A stretch of 64,000 nt of DNA. Source: Epiperipatus broadwayi (Eukaryota; Onychophora; Udeonychophora; Euonychophora; Peripatidae). The DNA is taken from positions 1,304,001 to 1,368,000 of the forward strand of contig JAQFVV010012498.1 of assembly GCA_028023455.1 (NCBI GenBank). Direction: 5' to 3'. Positions 27,031-44,452 of the stretch are shown here, piece by piece. Position 1 is the first letter of the stretch. The number at the start of each line of letters is the position of its first letter. Under the pieces are notes generated by a model. It saw nothing but the letters and a program-made list of their open reading frames with translations. It was not told the DNA's origin and searched no databases. The translations under genes were made by a program, and so were the position numbers.

Positions 27031-27830
27031 ATTATTGTATGAAAACCCATATCTTTTTACAAAAGTTAAAATTCATAAAGATAATAATCCATTAAGATTG
27101 TTATTCAATTTTAATAATTTTATTTTACAGAAATCTTGTAAATATTTGAATAAATGAATAATAAGCAATTTAGGATATGAAGAATTTTCTATAAAAATAC
27201 AGATAGTAGTATAAACAAATTAAACAATATAAAACTGATTAAGATTGAAAGCATTTTTACAATGGATATTGGAAAAAATATATTCAAGTATTTCAAAACT
27301 TAGAGGTATGTAAATATTAATAAAAATTAAATCAATATATAATTAATATAAACATAATAAATACTATAGAAGAAAGTTTAACATTAATATGTAACAGTTT
27401 ATATTTTAAATACAATTGATTGTGCAATTAGTGGTAATGTCATCAATAGTTATAAATGAATTAGAAAGTATTATAATAGAAAAAGAATAATTAGTCAAGA
27501 AATAATATATTATTCTAGATATGTTGATGATATTTTAATTATTGATAGTAAAAGAGCTATGAATGATATTAATAATAGTAATATATATATAGCACTAAAT
27601 TTACAAAAATAGAATTTGAAGATAAAATTAAATATTTAGATAGGTAATAACAACAAAATTATATTAAAACATGTTATCAAAGAAGATAAATAAATAAAAA
27701 AAAAGATTTCTATAGATTCAAACAAGCATTGGTACAAAAGATGGTAGTCAATAAAAATTTTAAATATAGAAATGATAAATATAAATCCATTTACTTCTGT
27801 TTCTAATCATGACTCAATCCTTTTTTCTTT
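27030..27830 (+). pseudogene. Penelope-like reverse transcriptase, heavily broken
   Basis: Read on plus across several frames. PYLFTKVKIHKDNNPLRLLF (about 27040-27105) matches the PLE-type PK-IHK-PLRPIV block. Further on, SGNVIN looks like a decayed motif B. Then YYSRYVDDILIIDSK (about 27508-27555) is an intact-looking motif C with YVDD. Many stops and frameshifts separate them, so the gene is dead. It is more decayed than the adjacent PLE copies and differs from them in sequence (YVDD instead of YIDD), so I treat it as a separate, older insertion. No GIY-YIG part is seen downstream. A relative of another RT group with the same block order is possible. Confidence 0.6.
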
Positions 27831-27930
27831 TCAAAAATATACAGTACATATAGCCATATAATTCTATAATTAAAACCACTTCTTTTCTTTTCAAAAACTT
27901 TATTTGATGTATATATATATCCACTTATTT

Positions 27931-27973
27931 CCAACATTTCGACTATCTTTACTCTATAGTCATTTTCAAGGAT
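27931..27973 (-). ncRNA. Hammerhead-like ribozyme relic (PLE copy 1)
   Basis: On minus: CCTTGAAAAT, then stem GACTAT, loop AGAGTAAAG, stem ATAGTC, then GAAATGTTGG. A 6 bp perfect stem followed at once by GAAA matches helix II plus the conserved GAAA of a hammerhead ribozyme, a motif known from PLE terminal regions. The other conserved strand (CUGAUGA) is altered here to about CUUGAAAA, so self-cleavage is doubtful. Copy 2 has the same hairpin but CATTGG after GAAA. Confidence 0.5.
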
Positions 27974-28270
27974 CTAGAAAAAACATTACATTATAAACAA
28001 ACTTCACATAATAAAACCAAAAAACAAAAAAACAAAAATAATCAAAAACAATATAAAACATATAAACCCCGTAAAATACATTAAAATCAATTAAATTAAA
28101 AACACAAAACATACACCACACTTACTTGACTCCCTTCTCAAAAAACTTTCCCTTTTTACATTTTCTTTTATTCAAAAAACCAATTGTTACAATAAAAAAC
28201 TTATTTCCTTTTTCTTTCTTATATATTTGGAAAATGAATTTATTTCCAAAAATAATTCTTTATTCATGTC

Positions 28271-29107
28271 TTATCCAATTCTATTTAAAACAGGTTTATA
28301 TCTTTTTATATATAAACTCTCTTTTACCATTCTTTCTTTATACAATCTAACCCCCTCCAACATTTTAATCTTAAAATCTGTATGTCCAACTTCTTTACTA
28401 TGTTTATTTACATTAGAATTCCTATCTCTCAAATGCTGTTTCAATCTTGTCTCTAATATGTTCTTTGTTGTATCAATATATGATACATCTTTATTCTCTT
28501 TTTTACAATCCAAATATTCTATTTTATAAATACCATTCATGTTTTCAACATTCCTATTTCTTATCATATTACCTAAATTACATTTCCTTTTATATATTGG
28601 TTTCAACAATAAACCACATTCCTTACCATATTTCTTATTCATATCCCTCATTATCTTTTTAATCTTAAAAAAAGTATTTTTTGACACTTTATACCCACTA
28701 TACATAAATTCCTTCTTTTTTCTCAATTTCCTCTCAATTTTGTCTATATTCTTTTTTCCACATAATTTATTAATAATCTTAATTGGATAATCATTTTTTA
28801 TTGCCTCATTTTTTATACACTCCATTTCCTCCCTAAATAACCCCTCCTCTGAACATAGATTAATTCCTCTAACTATTCTATTATTAACAATATTAATCCT
28901 ATGTATGTATACAATATCTGATTCCCAATTACTCAATAATCCATAAAAAGTATCTTTTCTAAAAATACTAGTCTCAATCCCTACTCTATAATTTTTTATA
29001 ACTTTTTTAATTTTAACATCCATATAATTAATTGAATTATTTATTTCTTTTTCCATTGTAAATTTTATGTTTTCCTCAATTGAATTAATATATTTAAAAA
29101 AAAACAT
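28271..29107 (-). CDS. PLE RT-thumb/linker and GIY-YIG endonuclease (copy 1)
   Basis: An open frame of 278 codons. It is the C-terminal part of the PLE protein and continues the RT frame upstream; the apparent Met start is not a true start. It has a basic linker, then GIYKI, a DVSYID segment where YIG is usual, the catalytic Arg in ETRLKQH, the Glu in KESLYIK and a final PVLNR. The GIY-YIG domain nicks DNA and is thought to help PLE integration. Compared with copy 2, by eye seven of 250 residues differ; one replaces the first Cys of the conserved Cys-x2-Cys pair by Tyr (IEYLDC), so this copy may have lost zinc binding. Confidence 0.85.
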   Translation of the reverse strand: MFFFKYINSIEENIKFTMEKEINNSINYMDVKIKKVIKNYRVGIETSIFRKDTFYGLLSNWESDIVYIHRINIVNNRIVRGINLCSEEGLFREEMECIKNEAIKNDYPIKIINKLCGKKNIDKIERKLRKKKEFMYSGYKVSKNTFFKIKKIMRDMNKKYGKECGLLLKPIYKRKCNLGNMIRNRNVENMNGIYKIEYLDCKKENKDVSYIDTTKNILETRLKQHLRDRNSNVNKHSKEVGHTDFKIKMLEGVRLYKERMVKESLYIKRYKPVLNRIG

Positions 29108-29637
29108 TCTGATTTCCTTTCATTCCCATTGAATACCAAAAAAATAATCATCAATATATCTCACATAAAATATAGGTTTGTATCTAGTATCACCAAAATA
29201 TCTTTTTTCAAAAAAATCCATATATAATGATACCAGTAAACCACTTAAACAGTTTCCCATACTCAGACCTTTACACTGTTTATAATATTTCCCATTGTAT
29301 ACAAATATAACATCCTAAAAGCATACACTCAACATGTCATGTAATAAATGACTTTCTATTTTAATATTCTTATTACCATCCTTAATATACATTTCCATAA
29401 TTACTTCAACCGCTTTATTTGGATCTATATTTGTTTACATATTACACACATCTAATTTTACAAACCATATATTTTTTACATTATTGTTTTTTTCTAAAAA
29501 AACTTTTAATTCTTTTATAAATTCATATGAATTATTAACATTATTTCCTCTTTCTTTCTTTCCATATTTTTTTAAAACCTTAGTAAATAACCATTTTGAT
29601 AATTTTTCATAATATGCATCAATATTATTAATTATTG
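29108..29637 (-). pseudogene. PLE reverse transcriptase core, three stops
   Basis: Read on minus in a single frame that continues into 28271-29107. It shows PLKPIINNID and YEKLSKWL (motif 2), NNSYEFIKELK, VKLDVCNM-stop-TNID (motif A with its catalytic Asp), FVYNGKYYKQ, CKGLSMGNCLSG (motif B) and FYVRYIDDYFF (motif C, YIDD). Stops lie at 29435-29437 (in place of a Tyr codon in motif A), 29315-29317 and 29120-29122. There are no frameshifts, so decay is recent. The fingers upstream of motif 2 are missing because of the head-to-head junction. Confidence 0.85.
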
Positions 29638-29742
29638 GTTTCAATGGGAATGAAAGGAAATCAGAATGTTTTTTAAAATATATTAATTCAATTGAGGAAA
29701 ACATAAAATTTACAATGGAAAAAAAAAAATTCAATTAATTAT

Positions 29743-30495
29743 ATGGATGTTAAAATTAAAAAAGTTATAAAAAATTATAGAGTAGGGATTGAGACTAGTA
29801 TTTTTAGAAAAGATACTTTTTATGGATTATTGAGTAATTGGGAATCAGATATTGAATACATACATAGGATTAATATTGTTAATAATAGAATAGTTAGAGG
29901 AATTAATTTATGTTCAGAGGAGGGGTTATTTAGAGAGGAAATGGAGTGTATAAAAAATGAGGCAATAAAAAATGATTATCCAATTAAGATTATTAATAAA
30001 TTATGTGGAAAAAAGAATATAGACAAAATTGAGAGGAAATTGAGAAAAAAGAAGGAATTTATGTATAGTGGCTATAAAGTGTCAAAAAATACTTTTTTTA
30101 AGATTAAAAAGATAATGAGGGATATGAATAAGAAATATGGTAAGGAATGTGGTTTATTGTTGAAACCAGTATATAAAAGGAAATGTAATTTAGGTAATAT
30201 GATAAGAAATAGGAATGTTGAAAACATGAGTGGTATTTATAAAATAGAATGTTTGGATTGTAAAAAAGAGAATAAATATGTATCATATATTGATACAACA
30301 AAGAACAAATTAGAGACAAGATTGAAACAGCATTTGAGAGATAGGAATTCTAATGTAAATATACATAGTAAGGAAGTTGGACATACAGATTTTAAGATTA
30401 AAATGTTGGAGGGGGTTAGATTGTATAAAGAAAGAATGGTAAAAGAGAGTTTATATATAAAAAGATATAAACCTGTTTTAAATAGAATTGGATAA
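29743..30495 (+). CDS. PLE GIY-YIG endonuclease region (copy 2), open
   Basis: 250 codons without a stop; the Met is internal to the original polyprotein. GIY is at residues 164-166, SYIDTT around 181-186 (Gly of YIG replaced by Asp), Arg193 in ETRLKQH with His197, Glu235 in KESLYIK and Asn247 in VLNR. C170-x2-C173 with H208 and H214 gives a CCHH zinc-finger-like set typical of PLE nucleases. The preceding ~160 residues are the basic RT-thumb/linker. With no RT core in this copy, it could act only as a stand-alone nuclease, if expressed at all. Confidence 0.85.
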   Translation: MDVKIKKVIKNYRVGIETSIFRKDTFYGLLSNWESDIEYIHRINIVNNRIVRGINLCSEEGLFREEMECIKNEAIKNDYPIKIINKLCGKKNIDKIERKLRKKKEFMYSGYKVSKNTFFKIKKIMRDMNKKYGKECGLLLKPVYKRKCNLGNMIRNRNVENMSGIYKIECLDCKKENKYVSYIDTTKNKLETRLKQHLRDRNSNVNIHSKEVGHTDFKIKMLEGVRLYKERMVKESLYIKRYKPVLNRIG

Positions 30496-30810
30496 GACAT
30501 GAATAAAAAATTATTTTTGGAAATAAATTCATTTTTGAAGTATATAAGAAAGAAAAAGGAAATAAGTTTTTTATTGTAACAATTGGTTTTTTGGATAAAA
30601 TAAAATGTAAAAAGGAAAAGTTTTTTGAGAAGGGAGTCAAGTAAGTGTGGTGTATGTTTTGTGTTTTTAATTTAATTGATTTTAATGTATTTTATTTATT
30701 TTTAAATTTTATGGGGTTTATATGTTTTATATTGTTTTTGATTATTTTTGTTTTTTTGTTTTTTGTTTTTATTATGTGAAGTTTGTTTATAATGTAATGT
30801 TTTTTCTAGA

Positions 30811-30852
30811 TCCTTGAAAATGACTATAGAGTAAAGATAGTCGAAACATTGG
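30811..30852 (+). ncRNA. Hammerhead-like ribozyme relic (PLE copy 2)
   Basis: TCCTTGAAAAT, then the stem GACTAT/ATAGTC with loop AGAGTAAAG, then GAAACATTGG. Same structure as in copy 1. The GAAAC following helix II fits the hammerhead core, and the CUGAUGA strand is degenerate. It lies about 315 bp after the stop of the open frame, near the element's 3' end. Confidence 0.5.
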
Positions 30853-31048
30853 AAATAAGTGGATATATATATACATCAAATAAAGTTTTTGAAAAGAAAA
30901 GAAGTGGTTTTAATTATAGAATTATATGGCTAAATGATAAATATAATACAGATAAAAATGTAACTGATTTACAAAAGAAAAAATTATCAAATAATATAAA
31001 TATTATGAACATAACCCTAAAAATATTAAAAATATACTTTTTAATTAA

Positions 31049-31515
31049 ACATATATAATGAGTTATTTATTTATCTAGTGCTGTGTGTTTTAGGAATTAC
31101 CCATCTACACGTACTTTATAGATTTAAACACTTCAAAAATACTCTCTTTTCTAAACCCAAGATAAAATCTTTTGAAAAATAAGATGAATCCATCTTAACT
31201 CTTTAACCTAAGCCTATATGTATAGGCAAATTCCACAAATGTCAGTTATTAAGACATGAATGGAATTAAAAGTGATTAACTGAGATCTTTATGCTCTAAT
31301 TTCTAATTGCTTATGATTTGTCTATACATATAGACTTAGATCAGTAAGTTAAGGTGGATTTATTTTATTGTTGCAAAAAACTTTCTCATGTGTTAGAAAG
31401 AAGAGTATTCCTTAAGTATTTAAATCTATACAGAACCTATGTAGAGGATTGATTCCCTAATGATTGTTACAAATTAAAAACACAGCATTAGAGAGATAAA
31501 TAACTCATTATGTAT
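31049..31515. repeat. Foldback element with ~180 bp arms
   Basis: The left end ATATATAATGAGTTATTTAT ... GCTGTGTGTTTTAGGAATTACCC is mirrored at the right end (AAAAACACAGCATTAG ... ATAACTCATTATGTATG, to about 31513). The arms continue inward through TTAAATCTATA, TAGAAAGAAGAGTATT and the TATAGGC / GTCTATA region to a centre near 31280. No frame is present, so this is a non-autonomous foldback or a collapsed inverted dimer. Confidence 0.8.
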
Positions 31516-31559
31516 GTTTAATACTACATCTAATACTGACTTGCAGTAAATTGTAAACA

Positions 31560-31800
31560 TTATTGAAAATATCAATTATTAAGACATAATGAATGGAATT
31601 AAAAGTGATTAATTGAAATCTTAATGCTTTCATTTCTAAATGCTTAACATTTGCCTATACAACATGCTTAGGTTAAAAAGTTAAGGTGAATTCATTTTAT
31701 CTTTTTAAAAGACTTAATCTTGTGTTTAGAAAAAAATATTCCTGAAGTACTTAAATCTATACAGTGCATGTGTAGAAAGATGATTCCCTAATGATTGATA
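31560..31800. repeat. Direct repeat of the right half of the 31.05 kb foldback
   Basis: The block ATTATTAAGACAT...GAATGGAATTAAAAGTGATTAA through TTAAATCTATACAG and GATTCCCTAATGATTG repeats 31240-31470 in the same orientation with modest divergence. The locus is thus inverted plus tandem, the same layout as the 6 kb and 25.5 kb loci. Confidence 0.8.
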
Positions 31801-34800
31801 ATTTTTAATTGTAATAAATCTATATTAAAGAATAACATTTATGTGCAAAATTATTATAATAATGATAGAAACAATAGTTCAAATAAAAAATGGATCACAC
31901 TTTATATTATCCAAAAATGTATAAAACTTTGATAAAATACAAAAATTATTTTAATAAACATATAAATGTTGGATGGTCAAATAGTAAAAGTCTAAAAAAA
32001 TTAATAGAACATATCTGATACAAAACTATTACTGAGACTCTTTACCTAAGTCTACATTCAGCTCAGCTCAGTGGGAGGTTATAGGAAGTTCATAAGATAT
32101 ATAATTATAAGTAAATGAAAGAAGAAATACTATAAAACATTAAATATAATGTAAATTATTTTTGTTAACTAACTGCATGATAAAGAATCACAATGTTTAT
32201 TAGTACAGTCTATTAAAATATCCTTTCAACTTAATTTCTTCCTTCATCCAAATATAACATATATCAGCTTGATATAATTATATCACTAAACAATTCTATG
32301 ACTTGGCATATCATCATCTAAACAGCTATCTTAATGCCGATCAAGGAATATACAATAAGATCTCAGGGAATTTAAAAACACAGTTGAATTACATAAAATA
32401 CATTGGTCCATAATTTATAATTCTAATTTATAATAAAATGTAATAAGATAAATTGACTAAATGCTTTACTGTGTTTAACAACTAGATAATGACAGAAATA
32501 GGGTATTTTAATCTCACATCATCATCTAACAAATATACTAATTGGGCAACCTTTCTAATACGTTTATCAAGTAGCAAATGTTCCTTATAATGTTTGGATT
32601 AAAAAAACAAGATTGTCAGACACCAGCAAATTTGATATTATAATTATAAAATAATATATCTACTTTATAATAGATGTATGAAATGTGGAGATGTGGAAAT
32701 TGAAACACGAATGTATACAAGAATAACTTAAGACACAGTTTTTAATAAATAAACAAATCATTTATTACACTGAAAATTTAATTTAATATACTTATTTACA
32801 ATAAGACTGCTTGTCTTAATAATTTTAAATTCTCAAACAAACCTTGGACATCAGTTTGGGATTATCCCTATTATATTACATTATTTATACCTTTTTGAAA
32901 TCAAAATTAACAACAAAACTTGAATATTCTAACTTTGAATACCTGCTTTGCTTAAGCGTTTCATTTAAACATATCATTAACTAAATAATATATTATATTA
33001 TTGGCACAATAAATATTTATGAGAGGATATTCTATTGATTAATAAAATAAATCAAACTAACATATTTGGCCATCAACAATGCAACTTTCTCTAACTAATT
33101 AAATAATCATTTTTAATTACATATACCTTTCACGCATAACAATAAAATCATATTCATTCTGATGGTTTGATGATTTATAACTCTGTATTAAATGAATATA
33201 ATATGTTTCAAAACATATATTTCCCGTTTTTAATTTCAATAACTCTATACTTTTATATCCGCGATATTGTTTATATTAAGTGTGTGTGTGTCCAAGAAAC
33301 AATAATAGGAAACAATCTTTTCTACACACTATCCATTCATTAAGAAAATATTAAACAATTACTTCATTTCAGACAATGCCGTAGACCAGCCAACAAATAA
33401 GACACTAATATCCCATCCAAAATTTAATTTAACTATTTATCTGGCCACATATTAAATAACACAGAGCTATATTTTCATGATTATACAAACTACAACGTTC
33501 CAAGGGAAATTCACATGAGGAGCAAATAAACTCTTTACTTAATACTTCTACAATAATTCATCTAATTCTGAAATACACTATTGGTGTGGGACTTTTTTCC
33601 TCATTCACCAGGACTATAAGAAAAACATCACTTAACTTCAAAACTATTCTTTCATAATATACATATAATATAAACTAGGCTCTACTCATGGAAAATTATT
33701 AAAATATACTACATAGGCAAAATCTCTCATCCCTACAAACATAAAACGTGTCCAGATTACTTACTTTCCATTTCCAAAGCTCTTCTACATATCTAACATT
33801 ATATATACACGCTGGCAGATAAATACATACAGATAACCTACTAATCCGTTCAATTCATTAGAATACAACATCCGAAATTTATACATAAGATATTCACAAC
33901 TGAACTTTTATTAAACAAATGTTATAATTGTGCAAAATAGACACACACGCGTGAATAAGAATATACAAAAAAAAACCAAAAAACTCCAAGTTATATATTA
34001 TGCAAGCAACACGGTAATCAAATAATACATTAAGGTATAACTTTTAATTCAGAATAAACTTTAAATTATTTTTAAAATTTAATAGTTATAATTATTACGA
34101 ATGAGATTTCTTTACCATCTCTAGCAGACTATTTCTATTATGTGTTCATTGATTTAAAAGCCCAAATTCTCACTTTGAGATAAGAAAATATACAATATAA
34201 ATGTAAACCTCTCTCTAACAATATAATGAAAAAACAAGAACATATATTTCTTTCCTTTACCTTCGTAAAAGGAAGAACATATATTTCTTTCCTTTACCTT
34301 CGTAAAGTATCCACCATTCATGAGTACGCTTTCCGAGATGATCTAGGAGTTCATACAGCCCAAAATTATAAACAAAACATAATAATAAATATGTCTATCT
34401 ATCTATCATATACATTGATGATGACAAGTAAAAAAAAATAAAGAAACAAAAGTCATTTGTTCTTTGACTTAAAATAAAAAGTTCACTTGCAAAATCCTCC
34501 TCCAAGTTTATTGAATGATAGGGAGATAGATTCCACACTGAGTTCGAACATAAAATGAATTTCTGTAGGATAACCAAAAAAAAAAAATCATAATGTAAAT
34601 ATGATCTAGCATCTCCAATGTTCTAGCATAGCTACTTGAGCTTACTATATCACACATAAGTAAACAATTTTTATTATGATGGAAATATGAAAGACATTTC
34701 TAGCTACAGTTGTACAAGAATTATTTAATTCACTCTGTAGTAGTTTTTAAATTAAGTAAGCAATTGTTCTTAATAAATTTATTAAATAGCATTTGTTTTT

Positions 34801-36225
34801 CCATTTTATAAGCTAGTATACATATAGTTTATTTTTAAATATTGCAAATTAATACATCATAATCCGTTGGTAGTTCCACAACTAGTAATAATTTATTTTC
34901 TAAATGCATCCATATCGAAGAGAACAGAAATACACCACATTCCCATCCTTCCATCCAATTTAAGTACATATTTAATGAGTAGTATCCTTTGGTTATTTGG
35001 AGTAATTCACATTTTATTTCTTTCATAAAACATTTATTATTTTTAGGAATACTAAATAAATAAATACTGTCATTTCTCCGTAATGAATTTAAGTATGGCT
35101 TGATACATTAAAATACACATATCCTTTAAATTTTATATTTAACTTTTATAAAAGCAAGACATAAAACATAGTGAAAAATTAAAATAAATTCTGTAAAACT
35201 GTTCTGCACACATTTCCAAGAGATATTGACACACATAGATTATTTAGATAATTATAAAGTTCATGCATTTTATTTTCCTTCTTAATGATAAGTAAACAAA
35301 ATAATGCAAGCTTAGTATTATCGATATACATTTTAAAATATTAATAAGTATGAGGTGGTTAATTTAAACATTTAAATTAGGTAAGGAAATGAAAAACTGA
35401 TATACCTTCTTAGATTCTAGCCTTGCATTCCAATTAAAGACCTTTCTGTAATGAATTTCTTATGGCTTTTCCAGAAGTTTACTCCAAAGCTTATTTAAAA
35501 TTAATTTTACTTCAGGAAGAAATATATATTTATTATAGCAAGGAAGAGTAATATACTGGCTGCAATTATCAACAATAATGAGCAATTTTTAATCTAAACT
35601 ATCTGTTAAATAGATATCTCTTACCCTCATCAACAAAAGTCATTTCCCTTCAAAAAGATTAACTCCCACCTTTTTGCACTTAAGCTCAATACATATGCAA
35701 GAAATCTTTTCTTTAAAAAAAATCATTCTGATTTTTACAATTAAATCAAGACATAAAAAAAAATAGCTTTTACAAACTTGAAAGAAATGAATATTAATTA
35801 ACTGTTAAACAAAAATGATTAATAATTTATTTAATTTGTAAAATAATCCACTGATCCAAATATCTATTAATCATTGAAAAAATATATATATTTGTTAAAT
35901 TATTAAAGATAATTATTGTAATTTAAATGTTTTCATGTTAAATGTACTATTTCTTAGTGTTATTAAAAGATGAAAATGAAATGAAACATAATACATACAT
36001 ACATGCATGCACATGTACTGCAACCTAAATATTAAACTATCTTGACTAAATATAATTGAAATGGCTATTAATGTTGACAAAAGGATAGGTATCAATGAAT
36101 AAAGGATTAGGAAACCATTCAAACCAATACTACACTAAAATAAAATAACTTTGCATCCTCTTAACAAAATATACTAATTCCTATAATAAATAACCCCTCT
36201 TTCTTGCATTAAATACTTCATTAAC
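31800..36225. other. AT-rich non-coding stretch
   Basis: No gene recognised. Small frames (34226-34441, 34835-35026, 35913-36122) have no domain. At 33439-33470, CTGGCCACATATTAAATAACACAGAGCTATA resembles a block found in both ~5 kb repeats (36844, 49075), so an LTR-like fragment may lie here. A 37 bp tandem duplication lies at 34234-34306. Confidence 0.5.
34234..34306. repeat. Recent 37-39 bp tandem duplication
   Basis: GAACATATATTTCTTTCC followed by TTTACCTTCGTAAA appears twice in succession with no visible difference, so this is a recent slippage or duplication event. The 71-codon frame over it owes its internal repeat to this. Confidence 0.9.
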
Positions 36226-36433
<208 letters not shown>

Positions 36434-36602
36434 GCTTATAAAGTGGTTAATCAAATGCATAAGCAATCAACATTGAAAGCTTTAAACAATTTCCAGCAGA
36501 ATATTTAAAATTCTAAGGCTATTTCATTTTTTTTAATACAATACAACTATTCAATACAGATACAAAGTCTGTCAATTCCTTGTGCCCATTCAGAGTGTCA
36601 CA

Positions 36603-42475
<5,873 letters not shown>

Positions 42476-42486
42476 AAAAGGTGTAG

Positions 42487-44452
42487 CAGGACCCCTTCTG
42501 TATATGCCATCAAGCAGAAGAAACTAAACATCTGTTTTACAACTGCTAAGCATTAAACAATATTCGTCATGAAATAACCAATACATACAGATAAGCAAAC
42601 ATCTCCCTTCAGGATATCATCAGCATATTCTGCAGAACATCAACACCTATAGTCTGGGCAGCAACGTTTGTGCTCTATGTGTTTTCATGCATGCAATGCA
42701 CATTCACGTTTGGCAATAATACAAGATGACATAGATCAACATTTTCATAGCAAATTACCACAACTAAAAAACAGAGACAATAAATAGCACACCAAGACAT
42801 TTTCAAAGCCACTTGGTTACTCATAAAATAATAGTCAAATTTCTAATAGTTCTGCTATTAATCAAATCACTTAATAAACTCGACAAGAATGCAAAAAAAT
42901 GAACATCACAAAATTCAAGAATCGATAGATGATAATAAAACATACAAAATATTACCATCAGAAGTATACCACAGCTTACAAAAACAAAATCTAAAGACTA
43001 ACAAACTGTTACAGAGCATAAGCACAATATATATATATATGAAAAACAAAAAACACAAGTTAAAAACTTGCATACGCTTGTATTTATGGCAATAAATGGC
43101 GTTATACCAAAAACACCTTCAAGCGTTTGTTTACATAAATGTCAGAGCGAGTATTTCACTATCTCTAACTTAATTTCCACCTTCAGATCATGATTTCAAG
43201 CTTTTTGCTATCGTCAGTGAAGGACAGGATTAAGAAACTAGATCTAAAACACAAACTCTGAGCGTTTAAGAAACAGTTTCTATTCAGCTTGCAAGCGTGA
43301 ATCTTTTAGACATGTAATGTCTTCAAACTCAGCATAGCATGCCAGATAGCTACATGGGTCTGATATCAGTTCAGCATCACCACATAGTAGAAGTCTCTCC
43401 AATATATATCATTGCAAGAAAGACCTCAAAGGTACATTTATGAAAAAAAAAACACAAGTTAAAAACTTGCATACGCTTGTATTTATGACAATAGATGGTG
43501 TTATACCAAAAACACCTTCAAGCGTTTGTTTCTTAATCCTGGCCTTCACTGACGATAGCAAATAGCTTGAAATCATGATCTGAAGGTGGAAATTAAGTTA
43601 GAGATAGTGAAATACTCACTCTGACGTTTATGTAAACAAACGCTTGAAGGTGTTTTTGGTATAACGCCATCTATTGTCATAAATACAAGCGTATGCAAGT
43701 TTTTAACTTGGGTTTTTTGTTTTTCATAAATGTACCTTTGAGGTCTTTCTTGCAATGATATATATTGCAGAGACTTCTACTATGTGGTGATGCTGAACTG
43801 ATATCAGACCCATGTAGCTATCTGGCATGCTATGCTGAGTTTGAAGACATTACGTGTCTAAAAGATTCACACTTGCAAGCTGAATAGAAACTGTTTCTTA
43901 AACACTCAGAGTTTGTGTTTTAGATCTAGTTTCTTAATCCTGTCCTTCACTGACGATAGCAAATAGCTTGAAATCATGATCTGAAGGTGGAAATTAAGTT
44001 AGAGATAGTGAAATACTCGCTCTGACGTTTATGTAAACAAACGCTTGAAGGTGTTTTTGGTATAACACCATCTATTGTCATATATATATAGTATACATGT
44101 GTCTTAATTTACTCAAATGTAAATAAAATAATTTTGAGAAACAATTTAAAGAAAAACAATGGAATTAACAAAATAAACTAACACAGGCCATATAAATTTA
44201 GTATTATTACCTAGAACACACAATTCAACACTCACTCAGTTTATATGTTTAAAGACTTGCGAAAAATTAGATAGACACAATATACATAATCCTCAGGAAT
44301 ATCAATGTAAACACATGTATAAAGAAAGTATTAATATATCCTGCTCTTCTAGTCTGAATAAAGTTTCTTTTGAAACATAATAATAATAACAATAATAACA
44401 ACAATCATCATCATCATCATCATCATCATCAAGATATAAATAATAATAACAC
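42487..44452 (+). mobile_element. LINE copy A, 5'-truncated, with nested foldback
   Basis: The region 42487-42840 is closely related to 58792-59155 of the long copy D. It encodes the C-terminal zinc motif as PFCICHQAEETKHLFYNC (one residue short between the first two Cys) and ends near the same terminal SNF/SNL and stop. The element's 3' end resumes at about 44262 (CACAATATACATAATCC, AATATCAATGTAAA, GAATAAAG, then TGAAACATAA) after an interruption by the large inverted repeat at 43.04-44.09 kb. The tail is TAA/CAA/TCA trinucleotides to 44452. Confidence 0.75.
43040..44090. repeat. Large foldback (~1.05 kb) nested in LINE copy A
   Basis: The left part (about 43040-43530) is mirrored by the right (about 43605-44085). 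Module M1 (ACTTGCATACGCTTGTATTT ... CACCTTCAAGCGTTTGTTT) occurs at 43058 and 43457 on plus, and at about 43635 and 44036 on minus. Module M2 (ATTTCACTATCTCTAAC ... CTATCGTCAGTGAAGGAC) occurs at about 43150 on plus and twice on minus (43545, 43945). The core (ATCAGTTCAGCATCACCACA) is also mirrored. Arms are nearly identical, so it is recent. Short TA runs flank it (43028, 44082). The 68- and 60-codon frames over it are not genes. Confidence 0.85.

Larger units (their letters stand above)
27853..29637 (-). mobile_element. Penelope-like element copy 1 (5'-truncated)
   Basis: Runs on minus from the RT motif-2 region (about 29637) through the RT core, linker and GIY-YIG endonuclease to a 3' untranslated region ending near 27853. 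Its 3' part is the mirror image of copy 2, and the two meet head to head at about 29637/29638. PLEs are retroelements whose RT is related to telomerase and which often carry a C-terminal GIY-YIG nuclease. The 3' region holds the hammerhead-like hairpin at 27931-27973. Homology between arms ends at about 27853 and 30931. Confidence 0.85.
29638..30931 (+). mobile_element. Penelope-like element copy 2 (head-to-head partner)
   Basis: Starts at TCAATGGGAATGAAAGG, just after the YIDD motif position, and runs to about 30931. It mirrors copy 1 nearly base for base over about 1.25 kb. It lacks the RT core, so it is more strongly 5'-truncated. Together the copies form an inverted repeat with a ~500 bp spacer made of the RT core of copy 1. 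Inverted or partly tandem copies are known for PLEs and can arise by template switching or twin priming during integration. Confidence 0.85.

Noticed and set aside
42889-43755. Small frames over the foldback sharing the same peptide pieces
   Set aside because: They arise from the inverted-repeat modules read in both directions, not from conserved coding sequence.
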